In this document: piece after piece, positions 16,501 through 24,173 of the stretch | How the letters are laid out: each line of letters opens with the position of its first letter | Position numbering within the stretch: the first letter of the stretch is position 1 | Origin: an uncultured Pseudomonadota bacterium | GTDB lineage: Bacteria; Pseudomonadota; Gammaproteobacteria; Steroidobacterales; Steroidobacteraceae | NCBI GenBank assembly: GCA_903938365.1 | Contig: CAJACZ010000022.1 | Span: forward strand, 1 to 38,026 | Direction of reading: 5' to 3' | DNA: 38,026 bases | The notes under the pieces: model-generated | Seen by the model: the letters and a program-made list of their open reading frames with translations, nothing else | The model's database searches: none | What the model was told of the DNA's origin: nothing | Program-made: the position numbers and the translations under genes

Positions 16501-16596
16501 TCCCTGGTGGTGGTGCCTGCGGCCTACTCGATGATCGCCGACCTCGGCGACCGCTGGCGCCAGCGGCGCGGCGCTCCCGTTACAGCAGGTCCTTGA
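13540..16596 (+). CDS. RND-family efflux pump inner-membrane permease (AcrB/HAE1-like)
   Basis: A 1018-residue proton-driven resistance-nodulation-division transporter. The N-terminus IRNPLPAALTFVVLCIAGLYGLRQLPI and the two large periplasmic loops (residues about 35-330 and 550-860), each followed by a block of membrane helices, are typical of the family. Helix 4 carries GVLVDDAIVEVENV, with the proton-relay aspartates at about 399 and 400, and is followed by GVTGKFFREFGWTAAGAVLFS. The length is slightly below AcrB (1049). The closest functional group appears to be the simpler HAE1/MexF/YegN-like pumps; the substrate is unknown. Its 3' end overlaps the convergent puuB gene by 17 bases. Confidence 0.93.
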   Translation: MNLSLWGIRNPLPAALTFVVLCIAGLYGLRQLPIAQLPDIALPTVQITMTLPGATPSQIETDVTRRVEDAVASIPDIDKIVSAVSEGSSVTRIEFELGRDIEAALDEVRDAVSRVRSDLPADVEEPAIVRLNLIGGTLLAYAVQSDRLAPDELSWFVDDVVAKALYGVEGVGVVARSGGIDREVRVDLRPEALQALGVTAGAVSQQLARLQLERPGGRTTAGGSEQAVRTVSTVRSAADLENYPIYLADGRAVRLSALARVTDGAAQQRSSAWLGEKEVVSVSLRRTRGSSEVAVGEGVRSRIERLQQEYPHVRFVEVASSVENASASYRSSMIMLLEGAVLAVIVVWFFLRDWRATWISALALPLSVIPTFGLMHWFGFSLNLLSLLALAVVVGVLVDDAIVEVENVARHRAMGKPPLQAAIEASDEIGTAVIATSATLAAVFVPVAFMPGVTGKFFREFGWTAAGAVLFSLLVARLLTPMLAAFYMKGEPRAATDTPLVRRYIGWVELALAHRRWALALAMLTFIGSLALVPLIPKTFLPPTDASRVQLQVELPPGARHADTLELAREVRARLAAVPELVSVFTTLGGEGSETMGGGLSFGEVRKASLTLEFDRERERDSAQLEEAVRELLRDLPGARVSFAAAGPGDRLSLVLAGRDSELLGSASRELAAAIRTLPGLGTVTTSASLLRPEIVIRPDPARAADLGVSTVDIADAARIATSGDFRQRLAKLNLAERQVPIRVQLADQSLGDVAVLRQLRVPGANGPVPLSAVADIRESSGPARIDRLDRERNVTVGAELNGRPLGEVMAEVRKLEAAQTLPPGVRLLASGDSQSFVELFLGFALAMLAGVVCVYLVLLLLFNSVTQPLIILAAVPLCGGGAFGALLLTGYALSLPSLIGLLLLTGIATKNSILIVDYAILGEQAGMPRREALLEACRKRVRPVIMTTLAMGAGMLPIALGLGADGGFRAPLGVSVIGGLITSTLLSLVVVPAAYSMIADLGDRWRQRRGAPVTAGP

Positions 16597-17863
16597 GCCG
16601 GTACCACAGCATCGCGAGCATCAGTGCGGGGCGACGCAGCGCGGCGCCTCCGGGAAATTCCCGGTGCTCGATGCGCCCGAACACGTCGAAGCGCTCCGCG
16701 GTGCCTGCTATGGCTTCGGCGAGCAGGTGGCCGGCGACGCCGGTCAGCGCGATGCCGTGGCCCGAAAAGCCCTGCAGGTAGAACACGTCGGGTTCCAGCC
16801 GGCCGAAGTCCGGCGCACGGTTCAGCGTGATGTCGACCAGCCCGCCCCAGGCGTAGTCGATGGCCGTGTCGGCCAGTTGCGGGAACACCTGCAGCATGCG
16901 CGCGCGCGTGGCCGGTGCGGTGAAGGGGTCCACGCCCGAGTAGCTGACGCGGCCACCGAAGAGCAGCCGATGGTCCGATGAGAGGCGGAAATAGTCGAGG
17001 ACCCAGTTGATGTCGCTCACCGCCGCCCGGTTGCGGATCAGCGCCGCGGCGCGCTCTGCGCCCAGCGGTTCGGTGGCGATGATGTAGGTGCCCACGCCGA
17101 TGATGCGCCGCGCCAGCGCGGGGGCGAGCGGTCCGAGCCACGCATTGCCGCAGAGCGCGAGCGACCGGCAGCGCACGAGGCCCCCGCCTGCGGTGCCGAC
17201 CTCGAGGCGGCCGTCGCGGCGCTGGTAGCCCAGCGCGCGACTGTCCTCGAAGATGCGGACGCCTGCAGCGGTCGCCGCCGCCGCCAGGCCGAGCGTGTAT
17301 TTGAGCGGATGCAGGTGACCGCCCGCCGAGTCCAGCGTCCCGCTGATGTAGCGCTCGCTGTCGATGAGCTGGCGCGTTTCGTCGCGCTCGACCATGCGCA
17401 CCGACGTATAGCCATAGCGGGAATGAAGTTCCTCGACTTCGTTGCGCAGTTCGCGGTCCTGGCGCGCCTTGATGGCCACGTGCATCTGGCCTTCGACGTA
17501 GTCGCAATCGATGGCATGTTGCGCGATCAGCTCGCGTTGCAGGCGCAGCCCCTCGACGCTGATGTCCCAGATGCGGCGCGCGTCCGCCGCGCCCGCGAGG
17601 CGCTCCAGCCTGGCCTGGCCGCAGGCCACGCCGACGATGGCCTGGCCGCCACTGCGGCCGGAGGCACCCCAGCCGATGCGCTCCGCTTCGACCAGGACTA
17701 CGCGGTAGCCGCGCTGGGCCAGGTGCAGCGCGGTGGAGCAGCCGGCGATGCCGCCGCCCACGACGCAGACGTCGCAGTCCGCCTCGCCCCGCAGCGGAGG
17801 GTGGGCGGCTGCGCCGCCGGCTGAGGCCGCGTACCAGGACCCGGCGAGGCGTTCGCGCTTCAC
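16580..17863 (-). CDS. puuB: Gamma-glutamylputrescine oxidase
   Basis: A 427-residue FAD-dependent amine oxidase of the DAO family. An N-terminal SWYAASAGG segment, as in E. coli PuuB, precedes the dinucleotide-binding motif CDVCVVGGGIAGCSTALHLA and IGWGASGRSGGQ. Further matches to PuuB are IDCDYVEGQMHVA, LDSAGGHLHPLKY, DYFRLSSDHRLLFGG and FYLQGFSGHGIALT. PuuB oxidises gamma-glutamylputrescine to gamma-glutamyl-gamma-aminobutyraldehyde with release of ammonia and peroxide; PuuC takes the product. The ORF track extends the frame to 18394, but a GTG at 17863, two bases after the puuA stop, gives the expected length (E. coli PuuB has 426 residues). It is the second gene of the leftward puuA-puuB operon. 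Confidence 0.93.
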   Translation of the reverse strand: MKRERLAGSWYAASAGGAAAHPPLRGEADCDVCVVGGGIAGCSTALHLAQRGYRVVLVEAERIGWGASGRSGGQAIVGVACGQARLERLAGAADARRIWDISVEGLRLQRELIAQHAIDCDYVEGQMHVAIKARQDRELRNEVEELHSRYGYTSVRMVERDETRQLIDSERYISGTLDSAGGHLHPLKYTLGLAAAATAAGVRIFEDSRALGYQRRDGRLEVGTAGGGLVRCRSLALCGNAWLGPLAPALARRIIGVGTYIIATEPLGAERAAALIRNRAAVSDINWVLDYFRLSSDHRLLFGGRVSYSGVDPFTAPATRARMLQVFPQLADTAIDYAWGGLVDITLNRAPDFGRLEPDVFYLQGFSGHGIALTGVAGHLLAEAIAGTAERFDVFGRIEHREFPGGAALRRPALMLAMLWYRLKDLL

Positions 17864-17865
17864 GC

Positions 17866-19233
17866 TCAGATGGCGCCCATGTACCACTCGACCTCGAGCG
17901 GACTCACGTAGGAATTGAACTCGTCGAGTTCGGCCTGCTTGACCGTGGCATAGAGCTGGCTGAAGGGCCTGCCCAGGTATTCGCCGGCGAGGCGGCTGCC
18001 GCGGAAGCGCTCGATGGCGGTGGCCCAGTGCGTGGGCAGCGGCTCCCCGGACTGCTGGTAGGCGTTGCCGCTGAGCGCCGGCGGCGGCTCCTGGCCCGCG
18101 GAGATACCGAGATGCATGCCGGCCAGCATCCACGCGACCACCAGGTAGGGGTTGGCGTCGGCGCCAGCGAGGCGGTGTTCGATGCGGCGGTTGCGTGCGT
18201 CGCTCATGGGAATCCGGAGCGCGGAGCCGCGGTTGTTGATCGACCAGGACGGGATCATGGGCACATACGATTCGGGGCGGAAGCGCCGATAGGAGTTCGG
18301 CCCCGGCGCGCAGATCGCCATGCCTTCGCCCAGGGTGCCGAGCAGCCCCGCGATGGCGTGGCGCAGGTCGGCGCACTGCGCGGGTTCCTCGCATTCGAAG
18401 ATGTTGCGGCCACCCGCGTCGAGCACGCTGGCGTGCACGTGCAGGCCGGAGCCTGCCATGTCGCGGTAGGGCTTGGCCATGAACGTCGCGTCCCAGCCGC
18501 GCGCCCGGGCGACGCTGCGCACCACGCGCTTGAAGCGCAGGGCCTGGTCGCAGGCCAGCAGGGCGTCGGGCTGGTGCGCCAGGTTCACTTCGAACTGTCC
18601 GGGGCCGTATTCCGCCAGCGCGGTGGTCGCGGGAATGTCCTGGACGTGGCAGGCCCGGTCGATCTCCGCCAGCACCTCCGAGAACTCGTTCAGGTCGGTC
18701 ATCGAGTTGATCTGCGTGCGGAACTCGCGCCGTCCGGTCAGCGGCAGCGGGGGTGGCTGCGGCTGCCCTGCAGCGGTGCGCTCGCGATCGATGAAATAGA
18801 ACTCGTACTCGATGGCCACTACAGGGGTCAGGTTGAGCCGGTGGAAGCGATCCATGACGCGCGCCAGCACCTGCCGCGGGTCGCCGAAGAACGGGCGGCC
18901 ATCATGTTCGTACATCGACACCTGGAGCTGCGCCACACCGTCCCGGAGCCAGGGCACCGGCACCAGTGAGCGGGGCAGGGGGCGACAGGGCCGGTCTGCG
19001 TCGCCCTCGTCGAAGCCGAGCCCGGTCTGCTGCACGGTGCCACCGAGCACGTCGAGCGCGAACAGGGAGCCGGGCAGGGGCATGCCTTCGCGGTAGACGG
19101 CGGCGATGCTGCTGAGATCGATGCGCTTGCCGCGCTCGACAGTGTTCAGGTCGTTGAGGAACACGTCGAAGAAACGCGTGCCCGGGTGCCGCTCAAGGAA
19201 GGCGGAGATCTCGGTCGGGAGGGGGTCGGTCAT
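17866..19233 (-). CDS. puuA: Gamma-glutamylputrescine synthetase (glutamine synthetase family)
   Basis: A 455-residue ligase that couples glutamate to putrescine using ATP, the entry step of the Puu pathway. It belongs to the glutamine synthetase superfamily. The N-terminal beta-grasp part includes DVFLNDLNTVERGKRI. The catalytic part shows VVAIEYEFYFID (metal-binding Glu), YGPGQFEVNL, ATFMAKPYRDMAGSGLHVH, GPNSYRRF and HRLAGADANPYLV. Similarity runs to the very end (EVEWYMGAI, E. coli TEIEWMLKNA). Compared with the other GS-like gene here (20228), this one is the better match to E. coli PuuA and corresponds in position to spuI of Pseudomonas aeruginosa. It heads a leftward operon with puuB; an appropriate sigma-70-like promoter lies upstream. 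Confidence 0.92.
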   Translation of the reverse strand: MTDPLPTEISAFLERHPGTRFFDVFLNDLNTVERGKRIDLSSIAAVYREGMPLPGSLFALDVLGGTVQQTGLGFDEGDADRPCRPLPRSLVPVPWLRDGVAQLQVSMYEHDGRPFFGDPRQVLARVMDRFHRLNLTPVVAIEYEFYFIDRERTAAGQPQPPPLPLTGRREFRTQINSMTDLNEFSEVLAEIDRACHVQDIPATTALAEYGPGQFEVNLAHQPDALLACDQALRFKRVVRSVARARGWDATFMAKPYRDMAGSGLHVHASVLDAGGRNIFECEEPAQCADLRHAIAGLLGTLGEGMAICAPGPNSYRRFRPESYVPMIPSWSINNRGSALRIPMSDARNRRIEHRLAGADANPYLVVAWMLAGMHLGISAGQEPPPALSGNAYQQSGEPLPTHWATAIERFRGSRLAGEYLGRPFSQLYATVKQAELDEFNSYVSPLEVEWYMGAI

Positions 19234-19281
19234 GATCGGATGCCCTGCGCGCCGCGGGCGGGCGCCTGCGTGGATTTGTCG

Positions 19282-19310
19282 AGGATAAGGGCGTCGCGGA
19301 TGCGCGGCAA
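19282..19310 (-). promoter_or_regulatory. Sigma-70-like promoter for puuA-puuB
   Basis: On the minus strand, TTGCCG (-35, four of six consensus bases) and TATCCT (-10, four of six) are separated by 17 bases. Transcription would start near 19275, giving a leader of about 42 bases before the puuA ATG at 19233. It is the best-spaced pair in the divergent region. Confidence 0.5.
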
Positions 19311-19324
19311 CCGGACCTCATATG

Positions 19325-19356
19325 AAACATGTATTTAGAGCTTACTTCTAAAACAT
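19325..19356. promoter_or_regulatory. AT-rich dyad and direct repeats in the puuA/spuA divergent region, candidate operator
   Basis: TTTAGA-N7-TCTAAA is a perfect inverted repeat (19334-19352). It is flanked by two direct copies of AAACAT (19325-19330 and 19351-19356). The stretch is markedly AT-rich compared with its surroundings and lies midway between the two divergent transcription units. It is a candidate binding site for a polyamine-responsive regulator. No regulator gene is present in the window. Confidence 0.4.
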
Positions 19357-19448
19357 TCGGGAGATTCTCCGCGGGCCCTGATCCGGTTCCGGTGGTTGTG
19401 CTTTAATGCATGGCGCGTCCCGCACAGCTCGCGGGCATGCGTTTCCCG

Positions 19449-20222
19449 ATGTCAGCCCGTCCCGTCATAGGCCTACCCGCCGACCGCCGCATGCTTGGTC
19501 TCCACCCGTTTCACGCGGTCGGGGAGAAGTACGTGCACGCCGTCGCCCGGGCGGCCGCGGCGCTGCCGCTGCTCATTCCCGTGCTGCCCGAGCCGCTCGA
19601 TCCCGAAGAGATCCTGGGCGCCGTCGACGGACTGCTGTTCACGGGGAGTCCGTCCAACGTCGAGCCCGGCCGCTACGGGGGTGACCCGAGTGAGCCCGGC
19701 ACGCTGCACGACCCTGAACGGGACGCGACCACGCTGGCGCTGATTCCGCTGGCCATCGCGCGGGGTATCCCGGTGCTCGGCATCTGTCGCGGCTTCCAGG
19801 AGATGAACGTCGCCTTTGGTGGCACACTCTGGCAGAAGGTCCACGAAGTGCCGGGCATGCTCGACCACCGCGAGGACAAGTCGCAGACGCTCGAAACGCA
19901 GTACGAAGCCGTGCACGAGGTCCTGCTCGAGCCCGGCAGCCCGCTGCATCAGTGGAGCGGCGGTGCCCCGCGGATCCGCGTCAATTCGCTGCATGCCCAG
20001 GGCGTGCGCGTGCTGGGCGCCGGCCTGCGGGCCGAGGCGCGTGCGCCGGACGGGCTGATCGAGGCGTTCAGCGTCGAGGGTGCCGCGTCGTTCGCCCACG
20101 CGGTGCAGTGGCACCCGGAGTGGCGGGTGATGGGCAATGAATTCTCGCTGGCCCTGTTTGCCGCTTTCGGTGCGGCGGCAGGGCGGCGTGCCGCGACCCG
20201 CCGGGTCGCCCAAGGAGGCTAG
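19449..20222 (+). CDS. puuD: Gamma-glutamyl-gamma-aminobutyrate hydrolase (PuuD / SpuA)
   Basis: A 257-residue class-I glutamine-amidotransferase-like hydrolase that splits gamma-glutamyl-GABA into glutamate and GABA, the last step of the Puu route. Motifs: LLFTGSPSNVEPGRYGG (as in PuuD), the nucleophile elbow LGICRGFQEMN with Cys near residue 113, VNSLHAQGVRV and the catalytic His-Glu pair VQWHPEW. The start is uncertain: in-frame ATGs lie at 19410, 19437 and 19449, none with a good ribosome-binding site. I chose 19449 because family members begin just before RPVIGLP and the length then matches E. coli PuuD (254). A TTTAAT -10-like hexamer at 19402-19407 also argues against the first ATG. 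It corresponds to spuA, the first gene of the rightward polyamine operon. Confidence 0.92.
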   Translation: MSARPVIGLPADRRMLGLHPFHAVGEKYVHAVARAAAALPLLIPVLPEPLDPEEILGAVDGLLFTGSPSNVEPGRYGGDPSEPGTLHDPERDATTLALIPLAIARGIPVLGICRGFQEMNVAFGGTLWQKVHEVPGMLDHREDKSQTLETQYEAVHEVLLEPGSPLHQWSGGAPRIRVNSLHAQGVRVLGAGLRAEARAPDGLIEAFSVEGAASFAHAVQWHPEWRVMGNEFSLALFAAFGAAAGRRAATRRVAQGG

Positions 20223-20227
20223 TCCAC

Positions 20228-21568
20228 ATGCCGAACGATATTTCCCAGTTCTTCCGCGACCACGGTATCCAGGAAGTCGAGGCCATCATCCCTGACATGG
20301 CAGGCATCGCCCGGGGCAAGGTCATGCCGGCGGAGAAATTCGCCGAGGACCAGGGCATGCGGCTGCCCGAGAGCATCTTCCTGCAGACCGTGACCGGTGA
20401 TTACCCGGAAGACTCGAGCAGCGCCATGAGTCCGGCGGAAATCGACATCATCCTGAAACCCGATGCCCGCACGGTGCGGCGGGTGCCCTGGGCGTCCGAA
20501 CCCACCGCGCAGGTGATCCACGACTGTTTCTATTCGGACGGGCGGCGCGTGAAGATGGCGCCGCGCGAAGTCCTGCGGCACGTCCTGGACCTCTATGCCC
20601 AGAAAGGCTGGGAGCCGGTGGTGGCGCCCGAACTCGAGTTCTACCTGGTCGAGCCGAACATCGACGCCGACTATCCGCTCAAGCCGCCGGTGGGCCGCTC
20701 GGGCCGCTCCGAGCCCGGCCGGCAGTCCTACAGCATCGCGGCGGTCAACGAGTTCGATCCGCTGTTCGACGACATGTACCAGTTCTGTGAAGACCAGGAC
20801 ATCGCCATCGACACGCTCATCCACGAGGATGGGCCCGCGCAGATGGAGATCAACCTGCTGCACGGCAACGCCATGGATCTCGCCGACCAGGCCTTCATGT
20901 TCAAGCGCACCGCCCGTGAAGCGGCGCTGCGGCACAAGATGTACGCGACCTTCATGGCCAAGCCGCACGCCAAGGAACCGGGCAGCGCCATGCACATCCA
21001 CCAGAGCGTGGTGGACATGCAGACCGGGAAAAACGTCTTTTCGGCCGCCGACGGCGGCCCCACGCAGCTGTTCTTCTCCCACATCGCCGGGCTGCAGCGC
21101 TACCTGCCGGCGGCCATGGCGCTGCTTGCGCCGAACGTGAACTCCTACCGGCGCATCACGCGCTTCCAGGTCGCGCCGATCAACGTGCAGTGGGGTTACG
21201 ACAACCGCACCGCCGGGCTGCGGGTGCCCATGTCGGAGCCGCAGTCGCGCCGCGTCGAAAACCGGCTCTCCGGCGCGGACGCCAACCCTTACCTGGCGAA
21301 GGCGGCCTCGCTGGCCTGCGGCTATCTGGGCATGGTGCAGGGACTCGAGCCCAGCGAGCCGATCGCCGGCAGCGCCCACGACCTGCCGTTCTCGCTGCCG
21401 CGCAACCTCGACGAGGCGATCCGGCGGCTGCGCGAGTGCGAGGCCCTCATCGACATCCTCGGCGAGGCGTTCGTGAACGCCTTCACGCTGGTGAAGGAAG
21501 CGGAGTACGAAGTGTTCCTCCAGGTGATCAGCTCCTGGGAACGCGAGCACCTGCTGCTCAACGTATGA
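20228..21568 (+). CDS. spuB: Second glutamine-synthetase-like gamma-glutamylpolyamine synthetase (SpuB-like)
   Basis: A 446-residue member of the glutamine synthetase superfamily. Motifs include PDMAGIARGKVMPAEKF, VVAPELEFYLVEPN, GPAQMEINLLHG, ATFMAKPHAKEPGSAMHIH, APNVNSYRR and NRLSGADANPYLA, so metal, ATP and glutamate sites look intact. It differs clearly from puuA (17866) and probably prefers another polyamine or amine, but the substrate cannot be read from sequence. The position directly after puuD and before spuC equals spuB of Pseudomonas aeruginosa. The start is secured by an AAGGAGG site nine bases before the ATG, the strongest ribosome-binding site in this operon. The stop overlaps the spuC start (ATGA). 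Confidence 0.85.
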   Translation: MPNDISQFFRDHGIQEVEAIIPDMAGIARGKVMPAEKFAEDQGMRLPESIFLQTVTGDYPEDSSSAMSPAEIDIILKPDARTVRRVPWASEPTAQVIHDCFYSDGRRVKMAPREVLRHVLDLYAQKGWEPVVAPELEFYLVEPNIDADYPLKPPVGRSGRSEPGRQSYSIAAVNEFDPLFDDMYQFCEDQDIAIDTLIHEDGPAQMEINLLHGNAMDLADQAFMFKRTAREAALRHKMYATFMAKPHAKEPGSAMHIHQSVVDMQTGKNVFSAADGGPTQLFFSHIAGLQRYLPAAMALLAPNVNSYRRITRFQVAPINVQWGYDNRTAGLRVPMSEPQSRRVENRLSGADANPYLAKAASLACGYLGMVQGLEPSEPIAGSAHDLPFSLPRNLDEAIRRLRECEALIDILGEAFVNAFTLVKEAEYEVFLQVISSWEREHLLLNV

Positions 21569-22944
21569 GCACCGCCGCCGAAACCGCCCGCTGGCGCGCG
21601 CTGGATGCCGCGCACTACCTGCATCCTTTCACGGACCACAAGTCGCTGGCCGACCGCGGCACGCGGATCATCACGCGCGCCGACGGGGTCTATCTGTACG
21701 ACTCGGAGGGCAACCGCATCCTCGACGGCATGTCCGGCCTCTGGTGCGTGGCGCTCGGCTACGGGCGGCGCGAACTCGCCGAGGCGGCCTATCGGCAGAT
21801 GCTCGAGCTGCCCTACTACAACAGCTTCTTCCAGTGCGCCAACCCGCCGGCGATCGAGCTCGCCGCGACGCTCGCGCGACTGGCGCCGCCACAGTTCAAC
21901 CGCGTGTTCTTCACCGGTTCCGGCAGCGAGGCCAACGACACCATGGTGCGCATGGTCCGCCGTTACTGGGAGCTGCGCGGCGAGCCCGGGCGGCAGGTGA
22001 TCATCAGCCGCTGGAACGGCTACCACGGCAGCACGATGGCCGGCGCCTCGCTCGGCGGCATGAAGGCGATGCACGCGCAGGGCGGGTTGCCCATACCGGG
22101 CATCGTGCACATCGAGCAGCCCTACTGGTTCGAGTGCGGCGGCGACCTCGATCCGGACGAGTTCGGCCTGCGCGCGGCGCGCGCACTGGAGGCGAAGATC
22201 CTGGAGCTCGGTCCGGGCAAGGTGGCCGCGTTCATCGCGGAGCCCGTGCAGGGTGCCGGCGGCGTGATCATCCCGCCGCGCACCTACTGGCCGGAGATCC
22301 AGCGCATCGTCGACCGTTACGGAATCCTGCTGGTGTCCGACGAGGTCATCTGCGGCTTCGGCCGCACCGGCAGCTGGTTCGGTTGTGAGCATTACGGCAC
22401 GCGTCCTGATTTCATGACACTGGCCAAGGCGATCACCTCGGGCTACCTGCCGCTGGGTGCCCTGATGGTCAGCGACCGGGTCGCCGAGGTGCTGGTCGGG
22501 CGGGGCGGCGAGTTTGCCCACGGCTTCACCTACTCAGGCCACCCGGCCGCCGCGGCCGTCGCCCTCGCCAACCTCGGCATCATGGAGCGGGAGGGTATCG
22601 TCGATCGGGTGGGGCGCGAGCTGGCGCCCTACTGGGCTGCGCGCTGGCAGGAACTCGCGGCCCATCCGCTGGTGGGCGAGGCCCGCAGCCTGGGGCTGTT
22701 CGGGGCGCTCGAGCTCGTGCCGCGCAAGACTTCGCGGGCCTTCTTCCCGGAGCGTGGCTCGGTCGGGACGCGGTGCCGCGACATCTGCATCCGCAACGGG
22801 CTGGTGATGCGGGCGGTGTGGGACACCATGATCGTCGCGCCGCCGCTCGTGATCACCCACGCGGAGATCGACGAGCTGGTGTCCAAAGTGGTGCGTTCGC
22901 TGGACGATCTGCACCACGAACTGCGCGGCGAAGGCCGGGTCTGA
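21565..22944 (+). CDS. spuC: Putrescine--pyruvate aminotransferase
   Basis: A 459-residue class-III PLP-dependent aminotransferase. SpuC moves an amino group from putrescine (and cadaverine or spermidine) to pyruvate, giving 4-aminobutyraldehyde and alanine. Motifs: YLHPFTDHKSLADRG at the N-terminus, FTGSGSEANDTMVRM (cofactor phosphate), WNGYHGSTMAGASLGG, AFIAEPVQGAGG, SDEVICGFGRTG (Asp for the pyridine nitrogen) and the PLP lysine in LAKAITSGYLPLG, near residue 288. The ORF track starts the frame at 21190, but the ATG at 21565 overlaps the spuB stop and gives the usual N-terminus. It offers a transamination route beside the gamma-glutamyl route; the aldehyde product could be oxidised by PuuC or a similar enzyme. 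Confidence 0.92.
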   Translation: MSTAAETARWRALDAAHYLHPFTDHKSLADRGTRIITRADGVYLYDSEGNRILDGMSGLWCVALGYGRRELAEAAYRQMLELPYYNSFFQCANPPAIELAATLARLAPPQFNRVFFTGSGSEANDTMVRMVRRYWELRGEPGRQVIISRWNGYHGSTMAGASLGGMKAMHAQGGLPIPGIVHIEQPYWFECGGDLDPDEFGLRAARALEAKILELGPGKVAAFIAEPVQGAGGVIIPPRTYWPEIQRIVDRYGILLVSDEVICGFGRTGSWFGCEHYGTRPDFMTLAKAITSGYLPLGALMVSDRVAEVLVGRGGEFAHGFTYSGHPAAAAVALANLGIMEREGIVDRVGRELAPYWAARWQELAAHPLVGEARSLGLFGALELVPRKTSRAFFPERGSVGTRCRDICIRNGLVMRAVWDTMIVAPPLVITHAEIDELVSKVVRSLDDLHHELRGEGRV

Positions 22945-22964
22945 GGACTCGCTCCACGTCGGCC

Positions 22965-22993
22965 TTTCCTGCCCGGTTGCGCTGCGTTATAAG
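22965..22993 (+). promoter_or_regulatory. Weak candidate promoter upstream of spuD/potF
   Basis: TATAAG (22988-22993, five of six consensus bases) is preceded at 17 bases by TTTCCT, a poor -35. It would give a leader of about 50 bases that includes the AAGGGGAG ribosome-binding site before the ATG at 23050. The 105-base gap here is the largest inside the rightward operon, so separate control of the importer is possible. Confidence 0.35.
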
Positions 22994-23049
22994 AACAGAA
23001 CACGCTGACCGGCGTTGATCCAGATGCACCCAAGGGGAGAACCGGAACA

Positions 23050-24156
23050 ATGAACACGAACGCCCGCCTGGCGCTGCTGGGCCTGTCCGCCACCCTTTTG
23101 CTGGCCGCTTGCGGCAGCAAGCCGGCTGAGCAGGAAAAGGTCCTGAACGTCTACAACTGGTCCGACTACATCGCGCCCGACGTCATCGCCGAGTTCACCA
23201 AGGAAACCGGCATCAAGGTCAACTACGACGTCTTCGACTCCAACGAGATGCTCGAGACCAAGCTGCTGGCGGGCAACACCGGCTACGACCTGGTCGCCCC
23301 GTCCGCCTCGTTCCTGTACCGCCAGATCAAGGCGAACGTGCACCAGAAGCTCGACAAGTCGAAGCTCGGCAACCTGGGGAACCTCGACGAGTCGATCACC
23401 CAGCGCATCACCGCCTTCGATCCGGGCAACGAGCACTCGGTCAACTACATGTGGGGCACGTCGGGCGTCGGCTACAACGTCGCCAAGATCGCTGAGCGCA
23501 TGCCGGACGCCCCCGTGAACAGCTTCGCGATGTTCTACGATCCGGCCGTGGTGTCGAAGTTCGCCGACTGCGGCGTGACGCTGCTGGATGCGCCCGGCGA
23601 GGTGCTCGGCACGGTGCTGATCTACCTCGGCAAGGATGCGAACAGCGAATCCCCCGAGGACCTGGCCGCGGCCGAAAAAGTCCTCGCGGCCGTCCGTCCC
23701 TTCATCCGCAACTTCAATTCCTCGAAGTACATCGAGGACCTGGCCAACGGCGAATCCTGCCTGGCACTCGGCTGGTCAGGCGACGTGCTGCAGGCGCAGA
23801 CCCGCGCCACCGAAGCGGGCAAGGGCGTCGAGGTCAACTACAACATTCCGAAGGAAGGCGCGGTGATGTTCTTCGACCAGCTGGCGATCCCGGCGGATGC
23901 CAAGAACGTCGACAACGCCTATGCGTTCATCAACTTCCTGCTGCGTCCGGAAGTGGCGGCCAAGAACAGCAATTACATCAGCTTTGCCAACAGCAACAAG
24001 GCTTCGACGCCGATGATCGACAAGGCGGTGCTGGACAACCCGAACGTCTATCCGCCCGCCGAGATGATGGCCAAGCTGGTGCCCGACATGCCCGAGTCCG
24101 ATGACTTCCAGCGGCAGTTGACCCGTGTCTGGACCAGGGTCAAGACGGGACAGTAG
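23050..24156 (+). CDS. potF: Polyamine ABC transporter substrate-binding protein (SpuD/PotF-like)
   Basis: A 368-residue extracytoplasmic solute-binding protein of the PotF/PotD/SpuD family. The N-terminus is a lipoprotein signal (LSATLLLAAC), so the protein is probably lipid-anchored, whereas E. coli PotF is a free periplasmic protein. Polyamine-site elements are recognisable: LNVYNWSDYIAPD (Trp, Ser and Asp contacts), YDLVAPSASFL, LALGWSGDVLQAQ and AVMFFDQLAIPADA. It should capture putrescine or spermidine and deliver it to the SpuG/SpuH channel. Pseudomonas aeruginosa has two paralogues (spuD and spuE) at this position; only one is present here. Confidence 0.92.
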   Translation: MNTNARLALLGLSATLLLAACGSKPAEQEKVLNVYNWSDYIAPDVIAEFTKETGIKVNYDVFDSNEMLETKLLAGNTGYDLVAPSASFLYRQIKANVHQKLDKSKLGNLGNLDESITQRITAFDPGNEHSVNYMWGTSGVGYNVAKIAERMPDAPVNSFAMFYDPAVVSKFADCGVTLLDAPGEVLGTVLIYLGKDANSESPEDLAAAEKVLAAVRPFIRNFNSSKYIEDLANGESCLALGWSGDVLQAQTRATEAGKGVEVNYNIPKEGAVMFFDQLAIPADAKNVDNAYAFINFLLRPEVAAKNSNYISFANSNKASTPMIDKAVLDNPNVYPPAEMMAKLVPDMPESDDFQRQLTRVWTRVKTGQ

Positions 24157-24173
24157 TCACAGGCGGCGTCGGC

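Noticed and set aside
19402-19412. TTTAAT as a -10 element with a leaderless ATG for puuD, as at puuC and aguA.
   Set aside because: No in-frame ATG lies seven bases downstream and no -35 was found. It was kept only as a weak hint that the start is at 19437 or 19449 rather than 19410.
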